Source: Opitutaceae bacterium
Lineage (GTDB): Bacteria; Verrucomicrobiota; Verrucomicrobiia; Opitutales; Opitutaceae
Assembly: GCA_027490995.1 (NCBI GenBank)
Contig: JAIXWY010000003.1
Location: 558,001 to 622,000, forward strand
Direction of reading: 5' to 3'
DNA: 64,000 bases
The number at the start of each line of letters is the position of its first letter. Position 1 is the stretch's first letter. Shown piece by piece: positions 1-9,083 of the stretch. The position numbers were made by a program, and so were the translations under genes. The notes below the pieces were generated by a model that ran no database searches, was not told the origin of the DNA, and saw only the letters and a program-made list of their open reading frames with translations.

Positions 1-12
1 GAACCGAGGTGT

Positions 13-39
13 GGGGGGGGGGGGGGGGGGGGGGGGGGG
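13..39 (+). repeat. Poly-G homopolymer, 27 G
   Basis: An uninterrupted run of 27 G lies close to the window edge. Tracts of this length are rare in bacterial chromosomes. Where real, they are hypermutable by slippage and can form G-quadruplexes. It lies about 450 bases upstream of the sensor kinase cluster, so it could affect that promoter or an unseen gene to the left. A sequencing or gap-filling artefact is an equally serious explanation. Confidence 0.9.
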
Positions 40-331
40 TCTTCGCGGGCCCGGGCGTTGGGGGTGCCGGCGGCATCCGGAACTCGGGTCATGCAGTATG
101 CCGCCTTAATGCCCCGTCGCGGACGATCGCTGGACCGTGGATTCGTTCATCCCTCTCCAGTTCGGGACGGACGTGGTCGTTGCATGGGGGCGTCCGCGGC
201 CCCTTGGGTCGCCCTGGAGGTGGCGGCGTTTCACGTGCGAAAGACGAGGAGAAACTGCCTCGAGGACGAACGTTGTGAGCGCGGCGGCGGTCCCGTCGGC
301 AGAACCCGCCGGTCGGTTTACCTAGGGAGAT

Positions 332-361
332 TCGCCCGGGGCTAAACCGGGGCCCGGGCGA
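332..361 (+). promoter_or_regulatory. Inverted repeat upstream of the kinase cluster
   Basis: A perfect 9-bp stem (TCGCCCGGG pairing with CCCGGGCGA) encloses a 12-base loop. It lies about 130 bases before the preferred start of the first kinase. No T-run follows, so it is not a standard intrinsic terminator. It may be the end of an upstream transcript or a leader structure. Confidence 0.4.
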
Positions 362-489
362 GACGATGAATGGAATTCAGTGATGATGCTCCAATCCCCC
401 GCCTCTTTTTTTGCTACTGGCCATTGTTTGGCGTTTCGGTGCGTGTGGGGTTCGGGACGGGGCGCGTGGGGAGGCATCGAGGGCTAACC

Positions 490-2208
490 ATGCGAACGAG
501 CGGTGATGCACTTTCGTCGGTCACGGATCCCGTGGTTCAACTGCGTCGGGAGCGTTTATTGGCGGCAACGGCGCGGATGGCGGAGGGGTTGCTGGACTTT
601 CGCGGCTCGGATGATGCTTTTTCGGCTGCGCTGCGTCTGCTCGGGGAGGCGTCGGGGGTGTCGCGGGTGTATGTGTTCGAAGCGTATTTGGTCTCCCAGA
701 CGGCTCGGCGTTGGTCCCAACGGCATGAGTGGTGTGCTCCGGGAGTGGCGCCGCAGATTCAGAATCCGGACCTTCAGCGCATGGACCTCGAGGAGGCAGG
801 GTTCATGCGGTGGTACCGGGAGATGGCGGCCGGACGGGCGATTGCGGGCCCGATCAGGACGTTTCCCGCATCGGAGCGGGCGCTGTTGGCACAGCAGGGC
901 ATCCGATCGTTGGTCGTGGTGCCTATCGAAGCGCACGGCGCCCTCTGGGGATTGCTGGGGCTTGACGACTGTGTCGAAGAGCAGGTCTGGCCGGTGCCGG
1001 TCATTGAGGGCCTGACGGCGGCGGCGCGAGTAATCGGGGCGGCCTACGAGCGGCTCGCTCACCGTCTCCACCGCGACCGCCTGCTCGCGGACTACACGTC
1101 GTTGCTGGCTGGCGTCCGCGAGGCCGTCTTCCGGACGAATGCGATGGGGCAGTGGACGTACCTCAGTCCGGCGTGGCGTGAGCTGAGCGGCTGGGGGATT
1201 GAAGAGAGTCTGGGCCGGCCGGCGGCGGAGTTCATGGACGCGGAGGCCGGTGATGATACGGCGACGCTTTTGTCGCGGCTGGCTTCGGGGGAGCTGGACG
1301 CGAAACGTTGGGAAGTGCGGCTGCGGCTGGGCTCTGGAGAAAAACGTTGGTGCTTGTTGAATGCGCGCCGCGTGCGCGCTGGAGTCGGCGAGACCGCGGA
1401 GGTCATCGGGACCGTGATCGACTTGGACGAGGTCAAGCGCGGTCAACTCGCGCTCATCGCCGCCACGCGCGAGGCAGAGACGGCGAACCGGGCAAAGAGC
1501 GAGTTCCTCTCGACGATGAGCCACGAGCTCCGGACCCCTCTGAACGCCGTCATCGGCTTGTCCGAGTCGTTGCTGGAGGACGGTGCGGATGGCGATCCGG
1601 AGCGGCTACGAAAGTATCTGGAGATCATTCATCGCAGCGGGCGTCAGCTACTTTCCCAGATCAATGACGTCCTCGACCTCGCGCATATCGAGGCCGGTCA
1701 GATCCGGCTCATCTCGGCTCCGGTCGATCTAGGGGCCGTGGTGTCCGTGAGTGCAGAGGCACATCAGCGGGTGGCCCGCGCGCGGGGCATCACGCTTTCG
1801 TCGCGGCGAGCCGAACGCACCCTGCGCGTGGCGGCGGATGAGCGGCTCTTGCGGCAGGCCCTTGGTAACCTGCTCAGCAACGCGATCAAGTTCACGCCCG
1901 AGGGTGGTAACGTCGGGGTTGCGGTGGATGAATGCCCGGATGGCATGGCACGCGTTACGGTGCGCGATTCCGGGATCGGCATTCCTCCGGAGAAGGTAGG
2001 TTTGTTGTTCCGGCCCTTCCTGCAGCTCGACTCCTCGTTGACCCGAAAATTTGGCGGCACGGGTTTGGGACTCTCGCTGGTCGATCGTATCGTGCGCATG
2101 CACGGTGGCCGCGTCGAGGTGGAGAGCGAGGTCGGCCGCGGAAGCGCTTTCTCAGTCCTGCTGCCTCGGCTCGAAGAGAAATCCCCGGCCGCGATTGTCT
2201 CCCCATGA
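490..2208 (+). CDS. Soluble sensor histidine kinase, GAF-PAS-HisKA-HATPase
   Basis: This is a two-component sensor kinase of about 572 residues with no membrane segment, so it is probably cytoplasmic. A GAF-like domain covers roughly residues 30-180 and a PAS domain 205-320. The HisKA domain carries the phosphoacceptor His345 in SHELRTPL. The HATPase domain has an intact N-box (NLLSNAIKFT, Asn464), a DSGIG G1 box and a GTGLGLSL G2 box. An in-frame start exists at 370, but the extra 40 residues look non-coding, so the ATG at 490 is preferred. Its stop overlaps the next start in an ATGA, which suggests translational coupling. The ligand of the GAF and PAS domains is unknown. Confidence 0.9.
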   Translation: MRTSGDALSSVTDPVVQLRRERLLAATARMAEGLLDFRGSDDAFSAALRLLGEASGVSRVYVFEAYLVSQTARRWSQRHEWCAPGVAPQIQNPDLQRMDLEEAGFMRWYREMAAGRAIAGPIRTFPASERALLAQQGIRSLVVVPIEAHGALWGLLGLDDCVEEQVWPVPVIEGLTAAARVIGAAYERLAHRLHRDRLLADYTSLLAGVREAVFRTNAMGQWTYLSPAWRELSGWGIEESLGRPAAEFMDAEAGDDTATLLSRLASGELDAKRWEVRLRLGSGEKRWCLLNARRVRAGVGETAEVIGTVIDLDEVKRGQLALIAATREAETANRAKSEFLSTMSHELRTPLNAVIGLSESLLEDGADGDPERLRKYLEIIHRSGRQLLSQINDVLDLAHIEAGQIRLISAPVDLGAVVSVSAEAHQRVARARGITLSSRRAERTLRVAADERLLRQALGNLLSNAIKFTPEGGNVGVAVDECPDGMARVTVRDSGIGIPPEKVGLLFRPFLQLDSSLTRKFGGTGLGLSLVDRIVRMHGGRVEVESEVGRGSAFSVLLPRLEEKSPAAIVSP

Positions 2209-3719
2209 GTGCCAAAATTCTGCTCGTCGATGACGACCCCTACAACCTCGTCACGCTGGAAGCGATGCTGCGTCCGGAGGGGTATACCCTGTTCCTCGCG
2301 GAGGATGGAGAGCAGGCGGTGCAAAAGGCGCGCGAGATCGAGCCAGACGTAGTGGTGCTGGATGTGATGATGCCGCGGATGAACGGCTTCGATGCCTGCC
2401 GTCGCATCCGCAGTGATCCCGCGATTGGGCGGGTGCCCATTCTGCTGCTCACGGCGTTGGATGATCCCGATTCCCGTTTGGAGGGACTCCGGGGCGGAGC
2501 GGATGATTTTATCACAAAGCCGTGCAATCGCGATGAGCTGCGGGCGCGCGTGCGCACGGTGGTGGCCTTGAATCGTTTTCGCGTCATCGCGGAGCAGCGT
2601 GAGCGCTTCCAGCGTTTGTTTGCGATCGCCCCGGATCCGATCTTATTGGTGGACGGCTCGGGAAAGATCGTGAGTCTGAATCGGCGCGCGACGGAGCTGT
2701 TCGGTCCGCCGCCCGGCGGAGCGGCGCCCCTGAGGGAAATCGCCGATCTGTTCGTCCCCGACGATGCGGCCACGGTGCGGGATTTGGTGGCTGAATCGGG
2801 CGGGCGGGAGGACCCGGTCCCCCACACGCTCCACACCGCGGCGCGCGCGGACGGTCCGGGCGAGCGGACCTTCGTCGCCCGGGCAACGGTCGTTCCGGAT
2901 CAAGGGGAGCGGCTCCACATGGTGGTGCTCTCCGACGTGACGGACGTCGTGGCGGCGCGTTCGGCATTGGAGGCGCTGAATCGGGATCTCGACCGCCAAG
3001 TGCGGGAGCGGACGCGGCAGTTGGAGGAGGCCAACTCGTTGCTGCTTTCTTATGCAAATTTCGTGTCGCACGACCTGCGCTCCCCCCTGTCGGTCGTAGT
3101 CGGTTGCCTGTCGGTGCTCACGGATGACCAGCGTCTACCGCCGGACGTTTCGCGGTGGATCGGTCGGGCCTACCATGGTGCGATCAACCTGAGTGAGCTG
3201 ATCACGAATATTCTCCAGCTGGCGCATGAGGAGCACGCCGGAATCTCGGCGGGCCAGACCGTCGAGGCGGGGCCGATGATGGCCCGTTTGGTCGATCGCC
3301 TCTCTGGCCTGCAGCGCGAACCTGTGCCTCGTTTTGTCATTGGCCCATTGCCGACGCTCCAGATCAGCGGATTTGTCCTCGAGCGCGTCTTCTACAATCT
3401 TGTCGGCAACGCGATCAAGTACTCGGCGCACCGCCCGGATCCGGTGATTGAGATCGGCGCCTTGCCCTCGTCCACGCCGGCGACGGCGGTGTTGTTCGTG
3501 CGAGACAATGGCGTGGGTTTTGGCCCCGAGGAAAGTGATCGCCTCTTTCGCGCTTTCTCGCGGCTTTCGTCGGCGGAGTCCCGAGAGGGATTGGGGCTGG
3601 GGCTATCGCTGGTGGCACGTTTGGTGCAGGCGCACCGGGGAAGGATCTGGGCGGAGGGGCGTCCGAATGAAGGCGCGACCTTCTTTGTCGAACTGCCCCT
3701 CGCTGGAGAGGTCGGCTGA
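2205..3719 (+). CDS. Response regulator/histidine kinase, REC-PAS-HisKA-HATPase
   Basis: The protein has 504 residues. An N-terminal receiver (about 1-118) carries the acidic pocket near the N-terminus and the phosphoacceptor Asp53 in VVVLDVMMPRMNG. A PAS domain (about 128-250) and a short coiled coil follow. The HisKA domain has His289 in SHDLRSPL, and the HATPase domain has N-box NLVGNAIKYS. This is the architecture of a kinase whose activity is set by phosphorylation of its own N-terminal receiver. The likely donor is the kinase encoded just upstream. The ATG at 2205 overlaps the upstream TGA, and the next gene starts 5 bases after this stop, so the three form one unit. A longer frame opening at 1932 runs through the first kinase and is not credible. 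Confidence 0.9.
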   Translation: MSAKILLVDDDPYNLVTLEAMLRPEGYTLFLAEDGEQAVQKAREIEPDVVVLDVMMPRMNGFDACRRIRSDPAIGRVPILLLTALDDPDSRLEGLRGGADDFITKPCNRDELRARVRTVVALNRFRVIAEQRERFQRLFAIAPDPILLVDGSGKIVSLNRRATELFGPPPGGAAPLREIADLFVPDDAATVRDLVAESGGREDPVPHTLHTAARADGPGERTFVARATVVPDQGERLHMVVLSDVTDVVAARSALEALNRDLDRQVRERTRQLEEANSLLLSYANFVSHDLRSPLSVVVGCLSVLTDDQRLPPDVSRWIGRAYHGAINLSELITNILQLAHEEHAGISAGQTVEAGPMMARLVDRLSGLQREPVPRFVIGPLPTLQISGFVLERVFYNLVGNAIKYSAHRPDPVIEIGALPSSTPATAVLFVRDNGVGFGPEESDRLFRAFSRLSSAESREGLGLGLSLVARLVQAHRGRIWAEGRPNEGATFFVELPLAGEVG

Positions 3720-3724
3720 ACCGG

Positions 3725-6610
3725 ATGAATAGTCGCTGGACACCCTCGCTGCCGCGTCCCGGCCCCCTCTTGGGAGCCCTCGTGGGCGCGGCGGTGCTGA
3801 ACTGCTTTCCGCTCGAGGTGATCGGTGATGCCCAGGTGCTGCTGGGGCCGTTTCTTTACCTGCCGTTCGTGTTGTTGCTGCCGGTGCCGTGGGCGGTCAC
3901 CGCGGCCGGTCTGGCGCTCGCTCCGACGCTTTGGACCCTCGGACAGCCCTTCGCACTGGTGATCGGTATGGTGGAGGCGGGGATCTTGGCCTGGAGCATC
4001 CAGCGCTCTCGGCTGCCCTCGCCCGCGGTGGCCTTGATTTACTGGCTGCTCTTCGGCTGGCCGGTGGCGCTCTGGATGAGCGTGGGTTTGGCTCGCGTAC
4101 CAGTGGATCTTGCGGTGCTGGACGTGCTGGTGCGCGGCACGACTCAGATCCTGGCGGTCGTGGTCGCGGAGTTTCTCGTTCGTTACACGGTGGTGGGCGG
4201 TTTACTCAGCGAACAGTCGGCCCCGCCGGCCCGGCTCCGCGATGTCGTGTTCAACTACGTCTTTGTCCTCGCGGCGGTACCGGTCGCGCTGCTTGCCACG
4301 GGTCTGGCGGTGCTATTGCGCACGACGGTTGAACGGGAGGATCGAACCGTGCTGTTTGAGCGGGCGCAGCAGGTCGCGCGGGAAGCTGGACAAGTGCTGC
4401 GTTTACACGAGGCGGCGGTCGCGACCGCCGCCGGCGTGCTTTCTCGCCCGTCAGCGGATCCGGAGTCGGTCCTCGGAGCGATGCAGGTGGGCTTTCCGGG
4501 ATTCGCGGCGATGCTCGTGCTTGATCGAGACGGCGGAGTTTTGACCGCCGATTCGGCCTCGTCGCGACGGCGCCTGCAGGATGCCAACGTCCCGCTTTTG
4601 GAAGCGTTGCGCGTGAGCAGCGGCCTCCGCCGCCTGGGGGTCTCTGGTCCAGTGTGGGAACGTGGGCTGAGCGAAGACATTCTCCTGCTGATCAGTGCTC
4701 CGTTGGTGCGGGCGGATGGGACGCGAAGCGGGACGGTGGTCGGTGCGTTGCGGATCGCCACACTCGTGAACGTTGTTTCGCGGATGAGCGATCCCAGCGA
4801 CGTCCAGTGGGTCCTGGCGAACGCGGCGGGTCAGGTGCTGCATGCCTCGCCCGACACGGGCCTCACGCCGATGGGCAATCTTCCGGAGAGTAGTCTCGGT
4901 CGAGTCCTGCTGAATCGACCGGAGGAGCCGCTCTTGCATGATGGCACGGCGGGCGGGAGCAGCCGGCGTTTGCGGGCTTACGTCGCGCGGGATGATGACT
5001 ACCGACTGCTGGTCATTGCCCAGCGGCCAGCGCTGGCGGCGGCCGCCAGCAGCGTTGGCATCTACGCGATGATGGCGGGAATCATGGCTGGGGTCATCCT
5101 CACGGCCGCGCTGGTGGCGCGACTCGCCGTCGTGCGACTCTCTCGGCCGTTGGAGCAGTTTGCCGAGGCGGCCGGCAAGCAGGCCCGGGCTGGCCTAGCC
5201 GAGCGCATGCCGATTCCGAGGGAGCGCGTCGCCGGCGAGATCAGGGAGATCTATGCGACATTCAACCGCCTTGCCGACCGCCTGAACGACACCTACGCCG
5301 CCCTCCTTCGCAACAACCAGTCGCTGGAGCAGCGCGTCTCCGAACGCACGGGCGAACTGGAGCGGGTGCGCCGCGAGGCGGTCGAGGCGAGCGATTCCAA
5401 GACCGCCTTCCTCGCCCTGGCTGGCCGGGAGTTTCGGACGCCGCTTGAGGCAATCATGGCGGAAGCGGAGTGGCTTCGCGGTCAGATCCGCGAACCGGGC
5501 CTCGCCCTGCAGCTGGACTTGATTCGCGATGGCGGTCGTATGCTGCTGGCGGTCGTAGAGGATCTTCAGGAGCTGTCGCGGCTGGAAGCGGGACGACTTG
5601 AGATCCGGCGGGCACCGCTGGAGTTACGGGCGATGTGCGAGCGAGTGGTGGCTGACGCGAGCGGTGAAGCGCTGGCCCGAGGTCTGGGATTATCGCTGGA
5701 GTCGACGCTGGCGCGGGACCTCTGGATCGAGACTGATGGCGCCCGTTTGGAGCGGGCGCTGCGCGTGCTGCTCCGTGATGCGATCCGAGCGACCGATGTC
5801 GGTAACGTCTGGCTGTGCGTCGAGGCGACGGGCTCGGATCCGGTTGAGCTGCGCTTTCGCGTGGTGGATTCGGGCCCGGGGGTGTCGGATAGCCAGCGGG
5901 CGGCGCTCCTGCACCCGGCGTTCCCCGCGGAGCCAGGGACCTCGGTGGATCGATCGGCTGGTCTGGGACTGACGCTTGGTCGGCGTCTGGTGGAATTGCT
6001 GGGCGGCCGGATTGACGTCCATGGTGGGGAGGCCCGCGGCCTTGAACTGGATGTGTTGCTGAGAGTGAAGGCAGTGACGGCCCCGGCGCCGCTGACCTCG
6101 CCGCCGGAGCCCGACGCGGCGGAGTCGTTTGAGGAGACGAAACCGCCGCTGCTCATCCGCAACGGGCTGGCTACGCCGACGACTGCCCGCTTGCCCGCGG
6201 CTGAGGCTGCGACCGGTGTCGCCCTCGCGAACTGTGAGTTGCTGGTCGTGGACGACACGCCGGCGAATCTGGAGGTGATGCGGGCGCTACTGGAGGGGCG
6301 CTGCCGACGGTTGGTTACGGTCGCTAGCGCGCGCGAGGCGCTGGCGCTCCTCAAGTCGGAACGCTTCACTGCGGCCCTGATCGACTTGGAGATGCCGGAG
6401 ATGGACGGCTTTGCGCTCCTCGATGAATTCCGGCAGTGGCAGCAGGGTGAGTCGTCTCGCGGCTGCCGGTTGATCGCCGTGTCGGCGCACCCGGCCGATC
6501 AAATGCGGGCGGATTGCTGGGCCCGGGGGTTCGACGAGTACGTCGAGAAGCCGGTCAGCCGAAAGTCGCTGGTTGCCGCACTTTCCGGCTTCGGCAGGTC
6601 AGGGTCCTAG
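3725..6610 (+). CDS. Membrane hybrid sensor kinase with degenerate H-box, C-terminal receiver
   Basis: The protein has 961 residues. The N-terminal 200 residues contain several hydrophobic segments. A probable extracytoplasmic sensor region follows to about 440, then a membrane segment (about 440-465), HAMP, a coiled coil, a HisKA-like region (about 555-620), an HATPase region (about 660-780) and a receiver (about 838-955). The receiver looks intact, with Asp887 in LIDLEMPEMDG and a Lys in YVEKP. The kinase core is altered. The H-box reads GREFRTPL, so the phosphoacceptor His is Arg568, and the N-box reads VLLRDAIRAT, with Asp685 where Asn is usual. G1 (DSGPG) and G2 (GLGLTLG) are kept. It may bind ATP but should not autophosphorylate on His, and may act as a sensor scaffold or phosphate sink for its two neighbours. 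Confidence 0.85.
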   Translation: MNSRWTPSLPRPGPLLGALVGAAVLNCFPLEVIGDAQVLLGPFLYLPFVLLLPVPWAVTAAGLALAPTLWTLGQPFALVIGMVEAGILAWSIQRSRLPSPAVALIYWLLFGWPVALWMSVGLARVPVDLAVLDVLVRGTTQILAVVVAEFLVRYTVVGGLLSEQSAPPARLRDVVFNYVFVLAAVPVALLATGLAVLLRTTVEREDRTVLFERAQQVAREAGQVLRLHEAAVATAAGVLSRPSADPESVLGAMQVGFPGFAAMLVLDRDGGVLTADSASSRRRLQDANVPLLEALRVSSGLRRLGVSGPVWERGLSEDILLLISAPLVRADGTRSGTVVGALRIATLVNVVSRMSDPSDVQWVLANAAGQVLHASPDTGLTPMGNLPESSLGRVLLNRPEEPLLHDGTAGGSSRRLRAYVARDDDYRLLVIAQRPALAAAASSVGIYAMMAGIMAGVILTAALVARLAVVRLSRPLEQFAEAAGKQARAGLAERMPIPRERVAGEIREIYATFNRLADRLNDTYAALLRNNQSLEQRVSERTGELERVRREAVEASDSKTAFLALAGREFRTPLEAIMAEAEWLRGQIREPGLALQLDLIRDGGRMLLAVVEDLQELSRLEAGRLEIRRAPLELRAMCERVVADASGEALARGLGLSLESTLARDLWIETDGARLERALRVLLRDAIRATDVGNVWLCVEATGSDPVELRFRVVDSGPGVSDSQRAALLHPAFPAEPGTSVDRSAGLGLTLGRRLVELLGGRIDVHGGEARGLELDVLLRVKAVTAPAPLTSPPEPDAAESFEETKPPLLIRNGLATPTTARLPAAEAATGVALANCELLVVDDTPANLEVMRALLEGRCRRLVTVASAREALALLKSERFTAALIDLEMPEMDGFALLDEFRQWQQGESSRGCRLIAVSAHPADQMRADCWARGFDEYVEKPVSRKSLVAALSGFGRSGS

Positions 6611-7923
6611 ACAGGTGTCTCCCGCGGCGCCGCCCGTGGGTCGTTCGCAGCAAGGACAAACGGGGCGAAGATACCCGCTTGGGAAGGGGGAAAGCGTCCT
6701 TGGATGAAGACGCCATCGTCCCGCTGCTCTTCGTGCTGGACGTGGCCCACTTCATGAAAGCGGGCCACGATGTCGTAGCGGCCGTGCGGAATGAGCAGGA
6801 TGCTCGCGCCCAGAGAGTCAGCGATCAGCTCGAGGCAGCGATCGACCAATTGCTCCAGGCCCTGGCCGGTGCGCGCGGAGACGAGCAGCCCGTGAGGATC
6901 CAGCCGGTGCGCGCGCTGGCGTGCTTCGTCGTCAGCGGCATCGGCCTTGTTGAAGACGGTGATCGTGCGCTTCTCATCCGCACCCAGTTCGCGCAGCACG
7001 GCCAGCGTGGTCTCGTGATGCTGGGCCACGTTGGGATTAGTGACATCGAGTACGTGGACGAGGAAATCAGCGACGACTACCTCCTCCAGCGTGGCCTTGA
7101 ATGCCTCGACGAGGCCGTGCGGCAGTCGCCGGATGAAGCCGACGGTGTCGGTGACGAGCAGCTTCTGGTTGCCGCGCAGCTGCAGTTGCCGCGTCGTGGG
7201 ATCGAGCGTCGCGAAGAGCTTATCCTCGGCGAGTACGCTGGCGCCGGTGAGTGAGTTGAGCAGGGATGACTTGCCGGCATTGGTGTAGCCGACGATCGCC
7301 GAGGTGGGTACGGGCACGCGCTGGCGCCGGCGGCGCTGGGTCGAGCGCTGCTTGCGCACCTCGGCCAGTTCCGCCTTCAGGTGAGTGATGCGGTCGCGGA
7401 CGATGCGGCGATCCTGCTCGAGCTGGGTCTCACCTTCGCCGCCCATCGCGCCCTTGCCCCGCTGCCGGGAAAGGTGGGTCCACGCCCGGGTCAGGCGGGG
7501 CAGGGAGTACTCCATGCGCGCCAGCGCCACCTGCAGGACCGCCTCGCGCGTGTGCGCGCGGTCGGCGAAGACCTCGAGGATGACCTCCTGGCGATCGATG
7601 ACCGCGAGTCCAGAAAGCTTTTCCCAGTTGCGCTGCTGCGCCGGTGAAAGGGCCTCGTCGAAGACGATCACGTCCGCGCCGTCCGCCTTGGCCTGCTCAG
7701 CCAGTTCTTCCGCCTTGCCGGAACCGAGCAGCAGCGCCGGCGTCGGCTGGCGTAGGTTCACCAGGGTCTGACGCGTGACGGTGAGGCGCAAGTTCTCGAC
7801 CAGCTCCGCCAATTCCCCCAGCAGCTCCGCGCCCTCCCCCGGAGCCATGTCCGGTGTCTGTACGCCTACTAAGAAAGCGCGCTCAAGTTTGTTGGAAGCG
7901 GGAGTGTCGAGGAAGTCAGCCAT
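6607..7923 (-). CDS. hflX: GTPase HflX
   Basis: This 438-residue ribosome-associated GTPase of the Obg-HflX superfamily splits or rescues stalled 70S ribosomes under stress. The N-terminal HflX domain and the Gly-rich RGKGAMGGEGETQLE linker are typical. The G domain has Walker A GYTNAGKSSL, G3 DTVGF and G4 NKAD. The length is normal for the family. The ATG at 7923 is preferred; an in-frame TTG lies one codon upstream. Its stop codon shares the tetranucleotide CTAG with the stop of the convergent hybrid kinase, so the two genes overlap tail to tail by 3-4 bases. Confidence 0.95.
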   Translation of the reverse strand: MADFLDTPASNKLERAFLVGVQTPDMAPGEGAELLGELAELVENLRLTVTRQTLVNLRQPTPALLLGSGKAEELAEQAKADGADVIVFDEALSPAQQRNWEKLSGLAVIDRQEVILEVFADRAHTREAVLQVALARMEYSLPRLTRAWTHLSRQRGKGAMGGEGETQLEQDRRIVRDRITHLKAELAEVRKQRSTQRRRRQRVPVPTSAIVGYTNAGKSSLLNSLTGASVLAEDKLFATLDPTTRQLQLRGNQKLLVTDTVGFIRRLPHGLVEAFKATLEEVVVADFLVHVLDVTNPNVAQHHETTLAVLRELGADEKRTITVFNKADAADDEARQRAHRLDPHGLLVSARTGQGLEQLVDRCLELIADSLGASILLIPHGRYDIVARFHEVGHVQHEEQRDDGVFIQGRFPPSQAGIFAPFVLAANDPRAAPRETPV

Positions 7924-8015
7924 CAAGCGGAATGCTGAGTCAATCAGTAGCCCGCCTCCTCGTCAAACTCCCGCCGCCGATCCAGCCTTCCTGCGTCGGC
8001 GTCGGCTGCCTTCCC

Positions 8016-9083
8016 TTAAGGATGAGACCGAAAGCGCAGGCAGACCGGCCGGGGTGCGGCTAGGGTAGGGCCGTGTGCGGAGAGTCGACCGGAGGAGGCA
8101 TCCACCCGAAAGATCGAAAGGGTATCGCTGTCTTGGTTACCGACCAGCAGCCACTCTCCACCCGGGGCAAGGGCGAAGTGGCGGGGAGTGCGGCCGCCGG
8201 TGGGAGCGCATTCGATCGCGGTCAGACGGCCGCTCAGGGGATCGCGGGTGAAGACCGCGATGCTATCGTGGCCGCGATTGGAGGCGTAGACAAACCGGCC
8301 GGTCGCATCGATCGCGATTTCTGCAGTGGTGCTCGTGCCGTTGAACGAAGCCGGAAGCGTCGGAACCGTCTCGATTGTGCGGGCACGCCCACTGCTGGCC
8401 GAAAAATCGGTGACGGTGATCGTACTGCTCAATTCGTTCAGCACATAGAGATGGCGACCGTCGTGGGAGAACTGGACGTGACGCGGACCCGAACCCGGAG
8501 CGATCCTTAACGTCGCGGTGGGGTGGGGGCGAAGCGTAGAACTCGCACGATCCACCACGTAGAAGCGGACCTCGTCGGTGCCGAGATCCGGGACGGCGAG
8601 GAAGCGACCGTCGGGCGAAAATGTCACGCCGTGGGCGTGGGGCGTTTCCTGCCGGGTGGGATGGGTGCTGCGCCCGGTGTGGGCATGGTGAAGGGCGCGG
8701 CTGATGATCCGTCCATCAGATCCGAGTGCGTAGGCCGAAGTGGCGCCGCCCGTGTACTCGGCCACCGCAAGCAGCCGTCCCGAGCGGTCGACGGCGAGAT
8801 CGCAGGGGCCTACGACCTGATCGTCGGACTTTCCGAGAGGTGCGAGAGCTCCATCGGGCAACACCGTATAGGCGCGCACGCCGCTGGGCGACTCGTTGAC
8901 GGCGTAGAGCGTGGCGAGATCCGGGGAAAAGGCGAGGAACGAGGGATTGGGCGTCTCCGCGACGAGGGTAAAAGGGGAGAGGCTGCCCGATGACGGATCG
9001 AACGTAGCGTGGTAGAGTCCGCGACTCGTGCCGGTGTCGGTGTAGGTGCCGACGTACAAAGCGAGCGGGGTGGGCGAGTTCAT
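8016..9083 (-). CDS. Lactonase-family beta-propeller, 6-phosphogluconolactonase-like
   Basis: The protein has 355 residues and belongs to the seven-bladed propeller lactonase family (YbhE/Pgl type). It starts with the characteristic LYVGTYT strand and has repeated blades with SPDGRFL and DATGRFVYASNRGHDS type motifs. Members hydrolyse 6-phosphogluconolactone or related sugar lactones. No signal peptide is evident, so it is probably cytoplasmic. Its ATG overlaps the TGA of the upstream DUF2238 gene in an ATGA, so the two are co-translated. Other pentose phosphate genes are absent here, so the true substrate is open. Confidence 0.85.
   Translation of the reverse strand: MNSPTPLALYVGTYTDTGTSRGLYHATFDPSSGSLSPFTLVAETPNPSFLAFSPDLATLYAVNESPSGVRAYTVLPDGALAPLGKSDDQVVGPCDLAVDRSGRLLAVAEYTGGATSAYALGSDGRIISRALHHAHTGRSTHPTRQETPHAHGVTFSPDGRFLAVPDLGTDEVRFYVVDRASSTLRPHPTATLRIAPGSGPRHVQFSHDGRHLYVLNELSSTITVTDFSASSGRARTIETVPTLPASFNGTSTTAEIAIDATGRFVYASNRGHDSIAVFTRDPLSGRLTAIECAPTGGRTPRHFALAPGGEWLLVGNQDSDTLSIFRVDASSGRLSAHGPTLAAPRPVCLRFRSHP

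Larger units (their letters stand above)
1..489. other. Gene-free left edge
   Basis: I find no convincing coding sequence here. Short open frames exist in all three forward phases but have the Gly/Arg-rich composition of chance frames in GC-rich DNA. The stretch holds a run of 27 G near its left end and a hairpin about 130 bases before the first kinase start. It probably contains the promoter of the kinase cluster, but I cannot place -35 and -10 boxes with confidence. Confidence 0.6.

Noticed and set aside
556..1524. 322-residue minus-strand open frame inside the first kinase gene
   Set aside because: It is a shadow frame typical of GC-rich DNA. Its Arg/Pro/His-rich composition matches no fold, while the plus strand encodes clear GAF, PAS and kinase motifs.
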